DNA of 64,000 bases, taken from positions 3,844,001-3,908,000 of the forward strand of contig JAPVLO010000278.1 of assembly GCA_027257055.1 (NCBI GenBank), read 5' to 3'. Positions 57,690 through 64,000 of the stretch are shown here, piece by piece (positions within the stretch are counted from its first letter, which is position 1; each line of letters opens with the position of its first letter). A program made the translations under genes and the position numbers. This DNA comes from Cephalopachus bancanus (lineage: Eukaryota > Chordata > Mammalia > Primates > Tarsiidae). The notes under the pieces were generated by a model. The model ran no database searches. It saw only the letters and a list, made by a program, of their open reading frames with translations, and was not told the DNA's origin.

Positions 57690-58470
57690 TCCTGGAATTG
57701 TTCATTCATCTCTACATTTATTGAGAGCCCATATGCATCAAACACTGTTCCTTGCAAAAGAGGGCTGGAGAAGCAAGTATGAATGACACAGGATTGGTAT
57801 CTCACTATCTCATCCTCGTTTTGACAACAAAAATTCATCTGTCTAATCTTTCTCCTAGCTAGTCCTTCACTGCTTCTCTCCTAGTCAGTTTCAACAGATT
57901 CATACTTGGTCTCCTGGCCTGTAGCCCCACCTGGCTCTTGTCTATCTTTTCTCAGCAACTCAGGGCCGTGCCTAAACCTCTGAGCTTGTTCCATATGGCT
58001 ACAAGATAAAGAACAAGACCATAAGATGGGCGACAGAAGTCCCCCAGGGTCCATGCCCTCCTTCAACTCTCCATCCCATCTTTTGCCATTTTCCTGGCAC
58101 TTAACACTGCCCTGGTGATAGGTGAGTACTCACAGGTCCCAGGACAGCGGCCTTTGCCCGTTCCCCGTCTTCGCATGTCTGGCTTTCTCTTCCCAGTGTG
58201 CTCCTCCCTTAGTCTTGCCTAGAAAATTTCTATTTAGCCTTTATAGCAAAGCTCAGCTATCCCTTTCCTTTAGAATACTTTTCTGATAGTCTTCCCTACC
58301 TCCCAGCAGCCCCCATCTCCTCATGTGGAGTCAACTCCTTGTCAGGATGCCCTACAAACCTTCTAAACCAGTTTATTCTTCTAGACTGATCTGACGAGGT
58401 TATAGTCGTATCTTAACTAGCTCATGGCCTGCCTGGCACATAGTAGAGGTTCTTAATCGGAGTAATTGAA
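57690..58470 (+). mobile_element. L2 remnants
   Basis: TTCATTCATCTCTACATTTA with TTGAGAGCCCATATGCATCA (L2 tail type), then CCCGTTCCCCGTCTTCGCAT, TAGCAAAGCTCAGCTATCCC and CATGGCCTGCCTGGCACATA (L2 3' part). The block 57,811-57,869 is copied again at 58,777. Confidence 0.55.
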
Positions 58471-58692
58471 CTGAGAGAAGAAATCATGTTCTTAATCATA
58501 TACTTACTACCCGCCTACGAAGAAGAATCTCCTGTTGTCTTCATTGATCCTTTAGCTTGGTAGGGTGTGGGGAGAAGAAGGCAGCATATGATTCTACACA
58601 TGCAGTGGTATGAATGTTTGTGCCTCCTCCAGGATTCATGTTGAACAAGAGTGTCATAGTATCAAAAGGTATGGAAATATTCCAATGCAATA

Positions 58693-59380
58693 CAGGCCCC
58701 AGCTTACAATTTTTCAGCTTTATGATGGTGCAAAAGTGATACACATTCAGTACAAATTGTACTTCAAGTACACACACATCCTCATTTTCACAACAAAAAT
58801 TCACCTGTCCAATCTTTCTCCTAGCTAGTCCTTCATTCTGCAGTGGTGTCAAAGAGTTTCAGCTAACTGGTTAACTAGGCAAAGTGGGGACCAAAGGGAA
58901 GTCCCAACTTTACCTGTATGATAACCACTTGTGCACAGTCTATGCAAAGACGGGGAATGGGCAAAGGTCGCTGTACTGGGACTTGTGAGTCCTTACCGAT
59001 CACCAAGCAGTGTTAAAGTGCAGGGGAAATGGCAAAAGATGGGATGGGGAGTTTAGGGAGGACATGGACCCAGGGGAACTTCTGTACTTGTTCTTTGCTA
59101 TAAAGGCTACAAGTACACCCACACAATTATCCTGTTTTTCACTTTCACTATAGTATTCAATAAATTACATGAGATATTCAACACTTTTTTCTAAAACAGG
59201 CTTTGTGTTAGATGATGTCACCCAATTATAGGTTAACATAAGTGTTCTGAGCACATAGACTAGGTAAACTATAATGCTTAGTAGGTAAGGTATATTAAGT
59301 GCATTTCATACTCATAATATTTTTATCTTATCATGAGTTTGACAGGACATAACCCCATCGTAAGTTGAGGTAGGGGCTTT
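58693..59380 (+). mobile_element. Palindromic TcMar/Tigger-like MITE, split by an insert
   Basis: Left arm 58,693-58,773: CAGGCCCCAGCTTACAATTT, TTTATGATGGTGCAAAAGTG. Right arm 59,110-59,380: TTTTTCACTTTCACTATAGT, GGCTTTGTGTTAGATGATGT, TGTTCTGAGCACATAGACTA and AACCCCATCGTAAGTTGAGG. The TA target and CAGGCCCC/GGGGCTTT ends are consistent with a Tigger-type MITE. No transposase. Confidence 0.7.
58774..59109. mobile_element. 336-base mosaic insertion inside the MITE
   Basis: A 9-base direct repeat CAAGTACAC (58,765 and 59,110) flanks it. It begins with 59 bases at 58,777-58,835 matching 57,811-57,869 (4 mismatches). Next come 38 bases at 58,837-58,874 matching 61,009-61,046 (1 mismatch), then about 60 bases of young L1 3' end (GCAAAGTGGGGACCAAAGGG; AACTTTACCTGTATGATAAC) to about 58,936, then about 170 unassigned bases. 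Confidence 0.65.
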
Positions 59381-59454
59381 AGAAGATGATGAGGTCATGA
59401 AGACGTCTGTCTTGTGTATGGGACTGAGGCCTTTATAAAAGAGGCTTTACACAC

Positions 59455-59583
59455 CAATAAGCCTATCTGATGTCAAACTAGGCAAAGCAGAGACCAAAGG
59501 GAGGTCCAAACTTTACCTGTATGATAGCCACTTGTGCACCTAATCCTGTATCCCACATCTGTAAAATAAAGAATAAATTATTA
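59455..59583 (+). mobile_element. Very short young L1 3' end
   Basis: About 130 bases: AACTAGGCAAAGCAGAGACC, CAAACTTTACCTGTATGATA and CCACATCTGTAAAATAAAGA, with AATAAA and a short A-rich end. TSD AAAAGAGGCTTTACACACC at about 59,436 and AAAGAGGTTTTACATACC at about 59,584. Inserted in the MaLR LTR. Confidence 0.8.
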
Positions 59584-59849
59584 AAAAGAGGTTTTACATA
59601 CCTTCTACCCTTTTTACCCTTTCATTCTTCTTGTCATGAGAGGATACAAGGTTCTTCCCCCCTGGAGAGTGCAGCAACAAGGCACCGTCTTGAAAGCAGA
59701 GACCATGTCCTCACTAGATACTGGGCCTGCTGGCTCCTTGATCTTGAACTTCTCAAACTCCAGAACTATAAGAAATAAATTTCTGTTTTATATAAGTTAC
59801 CCAGACTGTGCTATTCTGTTACAGCAGTACAAATGGACTAAGACAACAT

Positions 59850-60955
59850 ATTATCTGTTTTAATGTGTTAATCTTAAAACCATTCATTATGTCCATCCAT
59901 GTTCACTACGTGTTTGTCAAAAGTGAATTTTTGAGCCACTACCATCTCTGTCCTATGGTGCATAGTAGTATTAGACATGCTCTCTACGTGCAAGGAGACA
60001 TTGTTGTCCCTGAAAATAAGAACTGAGCACTTGGGCAGGAGGATACTGTAACCAGAAGTTCAAGCTTGGGGGAAGAATCAACTACAAGGAGGAACCATTG
60101 GAACCAAGGGGATAGACAAGCTGTCTTGGGAACAGAAAGGAAAAGCCAAGAACAAAAGCTGAAGTGTTGCGCCCTGGGCTCCCTGAGATCTAAGCAGAGG
60201 AGGAAAGGCAGCCATCTACAGTATGAAGTGCAGCAGGCAGGTCAAGGTCAAAGAAGACAGTCACACTCAACCATAAAACAGATTCTCAAAGGGAAGTGTT
60301 GCTAGACTACAGTTACTGAGAGTCAGGAGCCATTTCTGTAGCTTCTTTTATAGCTCCATAAGTACTTTTCCAGTACAGTAATTTCATCAACTGATTGACA
60401 ACAAGGTTGAATCAGGCTCGGTGAGGCCCTTAAGCCAGAGCAGATCCATTTCTCTCCATCAAGGGGGAAACAGTAGGAGGGGCAATTCTTCACATCTGCA
60501 TCTCTAGTGTCAGTTTCCCAGGTGTTAATAAGCACCACCACATCAGTATTCCAACCCAAGAGTACCTCCAAATGCCCGTGTAAACATTAATTTACATTTA
60601 GATTGTGTTTCTCTGGATTCAGACTCTTTCCCCTAAAACGCTAACAATTCAATTATCAAGAAAACCAACATGCCATTTTTAAGCCTGGTGGAGGAAACCC
60701 TCTTCTCCCCCAGGAAACGCCTCTGTTGAGCATGAAGCAGCTCCCAGGTGTTCCTGTCTAGCATCCCAACACACTGGTGGTCAAAATTAAAAGTATTTGT
60801 TCCCCTCAGTAGGAAAGGAGGAAGACTGAGGAAGTATGTTGTCAAACCATTGCATGCTTTTTAATGGGCAGAAAGGGAAATGTTGTCAAGGAAAACTTAA
60901 GAGAGGGAAAGCTTTGTAAAAACTGCTTGAAGGGTTGGAAAGAGCTCTGCTTTGG
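59850..60955. other. Low-repeat sequence
   Basis: Nothing recognised over 1.1 kb. Confidence 0.4.
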
Positions 60956-60957
60956 AA

Positions 60958-61135
60958 TTGCAGAGTTGGCTTCTTAGCTTTTTGAGCTTCAGTTCACCTA
61001 CACATCTCTCTGCAGTGGTGTCAAAGAGTTTCCGCTAACTGGTTAATATGTGCCTTCTAAGCCTGTCTTGATGACTAAGTGAAGCAATGCATATGAATAT
61101 CCTTGGCACAAAGTAGGCATTCAGTAAGTGCTTTC
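60958..61135 (+). mobile_element. MIR with a non-MIR block inside
   Basis: AGCTTTTTGAGCTTCAGTTC and ACCTACACATCT (MIR), then the 38-base block 61,009-61,046 replaces the usual 'GTAAAATGGGGATAATAATA' core. MIR resumes with GTGCCTTCTAAGCCTGTCTT and CTTGGCACAAAGTAGGCATT. Confidence 0.65.
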
Positions 61136-61139
61136 CCTC

Positions 61140-62140
61140 CTTTGTGAAGGATGGGAATGGCAATTGGGGTAAAACTGGAGGTAAGCATCCTCCTAGCAGG
61201 TAGGGGACCAAATCCTTAGGCAAACCATGGAGGGCTGGGTAGAGAAGGAATTTGTTTGCCAGTTTAATGCCTTGAAAATTACTCAACCCAGTGAATACTG
61301 GGCTCTTTCATCAAATCTTGGACTAGCAGAACAGGAGAGAGAGAGGATAGTGTTTCCTAACCCAGCAAGCAAGTAATACAGGGAAAGGGTCAAATGAGAC
61401 ACCCAATCTATTCCCTCTGTGATATCAGTGGGACTTCCCCTTTCTACTTACTAGAAATCCATACCAAGCCAGAGGAAGAATATGAAGAAAACAAAGAAAG
61501 AGCTGGGAGAAAAGCAATGAACAAAATGGTCCAGGTTCCACACAAACATGAGGATTACATACAATCCCAACTAAATGCAACTCATTGTGTTCTCTGGGCC
61601 AGAATGAATGGGCCAGAGGGTCCATACCCAAGCAGACCTTGGTGTAGATTCCAGATTGCAATATTTTAGCTCACAGCCAAACTATCTTCTCGGAGGTCAA
61701 TCTTCTCGAAAATCTCACGTAGCTCAGGAGTATCCTCGCTAACAACTGTTAAATACCCAGATGCTTTCAGTGGCCTCCAGCCAACCTCTCCATGGCTTCT
61801 GGTTGTCCACGATGCCATCACAGTGGCACCTTCTCATCAGCCAGTCCCACAACCATCTCTGACAGAGGGAAGAAGAAACCACCTCACTAGATATTTTGGG
61901 AGTGAGTTAGATGAAGAAATTGGGACACAGAGAAGAACCTGGCCAAGAAGTATGGAAAGCTGATCTTATGAGTGTTCTCTCTGATGCGGATTTAAACCTG
62001 CCCCATCTAAGGACCTTTATTTCCTCATTAGTGAGAGAAGGATGCTACCCCATGTAGCTCCTCACAAATGTCTGGGTCAGGGTTAGTAAGGGCGTACATG
62101 TGAGTAGTCCCTAAAAGATATTCACATCTTTTTTTTTTTG
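61140..62140. other. Low-repeat sequence
   Basis: Nothing recognised. A plus frame at 61,394-61,669 (91 codons) has a charged N-terminal half (EEEYEENKERAGRKAMNK) but no known domain; unsupported as a gene. Confidence 0.4.
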
Positions 62141-62149
62141 GAGATCTTC

Positions 62150-62305
62150 ACAACATTGTTGAAAGAAAAGCTGAGAAAATGGCAGTTTCTCCCCTTCACA
62201 GCTGAGAAATCTGAAATTCAGAGAATTGAAGTGGCTTCTTAAGAACAAGTCAGGAGTAGAACTGGCCCCAATCCCAATGCCCATTCCACTCCAGCCCACT
62301 GCCAA
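62150..62305 (+). mobile_element. MIR
   Basis: CCCTTCACAGCTGAGAAATC, AGAATTGAAGTGGCTTCTTA and GTCAGGAGTAGAACTGGCCC correspond to the MIR 3' half. Confidence 0.65.
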
Positions 62306-62309
62306 TTTT

Positions 62310-63415
62310 TGCTATAAAAATGCAATTGATTGTAAAGTATTCATGAAATATGGTGTTTCTTTTTATATAATTTTATTGTTTCTCCTTTTAACTGAAGTAC
62401 TGCATATTCATCATAGAAAATTTAGAAAGAACAAATAAGTAAAAGAAGAAAATCATGATTACCCACAATGGCCCTGAAATATAATGTTGCTTAAAGAAAA
62501 AATGATAAGACAATAGACCACACTACACTCATCCCCTAATATGCAATTCTGAGATTACCACAAGGATGGTGGAGTCAGGCGTGACAGAGGACAGCAACTG
62601 GAGACAGGACTCTTGAGGAGACTATCATGAGGAGGGATGTGGCCATAAAGTGAGAAGTGCAGTCAACGCGTGTTAATTAAGATGGATTGTATGCTGTGGG
62701 GAGCCAGTGGGGAGGGGCATGGGTGCTGTTCTGTCAGGGAAAGGAGAGGAGAGCTGGAGTGACACCCTTCAGAGGAGGTGTCCACGTGGAGACGTACAAA
62801 GCTTTTTGTCCATATCATCTGGCTGGAAGACAGCGTCAATGGGCACAAGATGAAAAGGAGGGATGTGGTGGTCTGTCTGTAGTTCTTTGCTAATTCCTTC
62901 TTTTGCATACATTTCTTTCTGTGGTGTGGGGGACCAGGTCTGACTGAAAGTGTGAGGAAGAGATTTGGGAGATTTAAAGAGAAAGGAGAGGGTGGAAATG
63001 GCTGCCTCAGAAAAAGAGAAACAAAACAGCATCGAGGGCTCCAGTGAGAGCCTCACTATGGCTGTGTATTTTTCTCCAGCTTCATAGGCAGAGGCATAGA
63101 GTAGACAATGAGTTGGATTTAGTCAGGATTGTGGGTTATCAAACCAGAATGAAGAAGTAGGAGAGAAACAAAAGAGGTGGGGGTGTGTAGAGGAAATGAA
63201 ATGGTAAGGGAAAAAGAAACTTCTAGAAAGTTAGGGAGAGACATAGCATAGGTAGGTCAAGGATTCATAGGTAAAGGGCTGTTGGAGCTGAGGTAGGAAG
63301 GCTATGAGCTAGAAAGAGAGAAGGGAGTGGCCAGAGAGATGAGTTTGAAATCAGGATTGGTAATGACAGTTATTAGTAATGACAGTGTCTAGCATTTGAC
63401 CTTGAAAGTGAGTAG
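62310..63415. other. Low-repeat sequence
   Basis: AT-rich at left, possibly an old L1 or MIR relic near 62,390-62,470, then purine-rich sequence at 62,580-63,360. Nothing is supported as a gene; frames at 62,663-63,056 show no domain. Confidence 0.4.
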
Positions 63416-63419
63416 CTGT

Positions 63420-64000
63420 TGTCAGATATACAATTGGCAAATATTTTCCCCCATTCTGTGGGCTGCCTCCTCTCTCTCTTGATGGTTTCTTTTGCTTTGC
63501 AGACACTTTTCAATATGATGAGGTCCCACTTGGCCATCTTATTTCTTCTGGGATATTTGAGGTTTTGATCAGAAATTGGTTGCCTATTTCAGTATCCATA
63601 TGAGTGTTTCCTGTGTTTTCTAAGATTCTCATAGCTTGAGGTTTTACATTTAGGTCTTTGATCCATTTAGAGTTGATTTTTATGATGGTGATAGGTAGGG
63701 GGGGGTCCTGATTTAATCTTCTGCATGTGGTCAGTCAGTTTTCCCAGCACCATTTACTGAATAGGCTCTCCTCTTCCCAGTGGTTATTGTTGGAGTTGGT
63801 TGAAAAATTGAGGTTTTGCTTCCAGATTCTCTATCCTGTTCCATTGGTCTATATGCCTGTTCTTATACCAGTACCAGGCTGTTTTGATTACTGTGGCCTT
63901 ATAGTAAAGTTTAAAGTCTGGAAGTGTGATACCTCCTGCTCTGTTTCCTTTGCTGAGGATTGTTTTGGCTTTTCGTTGTTGTTTATGTGTCCATATGAAT
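63420..64000 (-). mobile_element. L1 ORF2, antisense, running off the window
   Basis: Antisense L1 ORF2: GGCAAATATTTTCCCCCATT, CAGCACCATTTACTGAATAG, TCCATTGGTCTATATGCCTG, TACCAGTACCAGGCTGTTTT, ACTGTGGCCTTATAGTAAAG. From the window end inwards the minus frame is open for about 65 codons (includes [20 protein letters not shown]), then meets a stop near 63,800 and a frame shift. So it is better preserved than the other L1s but not intact. The rest lies beyond 64,000. Confidence 0.85.

Larger units (their letters stand above)
58604..59848 (+). mobile_element. MaLR-type LTR (MLT/MST-like) split by two insertions
   Basis: The LTR head lies at 58,604-58,690 (GTGGTATGAATGTTTGTGCC; GGATTCATGTTGAA). 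The centre is at 59,386-59,454 (GATGATGAGGTCATGAAGAC; GGCCTTTATAAAAGAGGC). The rest is at 59,584-59,848 (GAGAGTGCAGCAACAAGGCA; AACTATAAGAAATAAATTTC; CAAATGGACTAAGACA). Together they form one LTR, with the order preserved. A DNA transposon and an L1 tail interrupt it. Confidence 0.75.

Noticed and set aside
61394..61669. Plus-strand frame of 91 codons with an acidic/basic segment
   Set aside because: No family recognised and no splice or promoter evidence. Kept only as a note under low-repeat sequence.
63420..64000. Intact, active L1
   Set aside because: Although the minus frame is open for about 65 codons from the window end, it hits a stop near 63,800 and shifts frame, so the copy is not intact.

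Overview
This window is mammalian, intergenic (or deep intronic) nuclear DNA from a primate. It is AT-rich and has no operons, no CRISPR array, no rRNA or tRNA gene and no CpG island. I found no host protein-coding exon I could defend. Almost every open frame over 60 codons is a chance frame, a shadow of a repeat, or an antisense Alu frame. The primate call rests on dimeric Alu elements. Two old AluJ-like copies sit beside about ten younger copies of a lineage-specific subfamily, which differs from human AluJ/S/Y at many shared positions: left-arm start GCTCGGTGGCTCAGCCTG, GCGGGTTCGAGACCCGC at the B box, and right-arm TCCAGCTACTTGGAAGG. The young L1 3' ends also differ from human L1PA. The pattern does not fit lemur or galago SINEs as I remember them. 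A tarsier is my best guess, but that is inference from memory and not a database match.

Layout. 1-8,600: an old plus-strand L1 mosaic broken up by a MER3-like hAT MITE, an LTR-like block, a young L1 3' end with a duplicated 3'UTR unit, an Alu, an antisense L1 tail and an unassigned GC-richer insert. 8,600-18,170: ERVL-like LTR and leader, a tiny orphan retrocopy, an Alu, old L1 in both orientations, MLT1-like LTRs, an L1 carrying an Alu, and an antisense ERV gag-like fragment. 18,170-18,900: two young Alus in tandem. 18,900-31,870: mostly low-repeat sequence with MIR/L2 relics, one L1 with a probable 3' transduction inserted in a MIR, an antisense MLT1 LTR and an antisense L1 5'UTR. 31,870-36,440: Alu, MaLR-like pair of LTRs, a mariner-like element nested in MER2, and an L1 3' end. 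36,440-43,000: low-repeat sequence with MIR/L2 and two candidate regulatory stretches. 43,000-54,300: dense old L1, a hAT transposase C-terminal fragment, and four Alus or Alu fragments nested in one L1. 54,300-64,000: AluJ, L2/MIR, a four-layer nest of transposons at 58.6-59.85 kb, and an antisense L1 ORF2 that runs off the window end.

No new gene system was found. The most interesting observations concern mobile-element evolution. The young Alu subfamily has rebuilt its Pol III B box into a complete tRNA T-arm (5-bp stem, 7-nt TTCRANN-type loop) and its A box towards the tRNA consensus, with a possible intermediate copy in the same window. There is a well-delimited L1 3' transduction. Two places look like templated patchwork insertions, in which short blocks from elsewhere in the window were copied in. 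Coordinates of old repeats are approximate; those with target-site duplications (TSDs) are accurate to a few bases.
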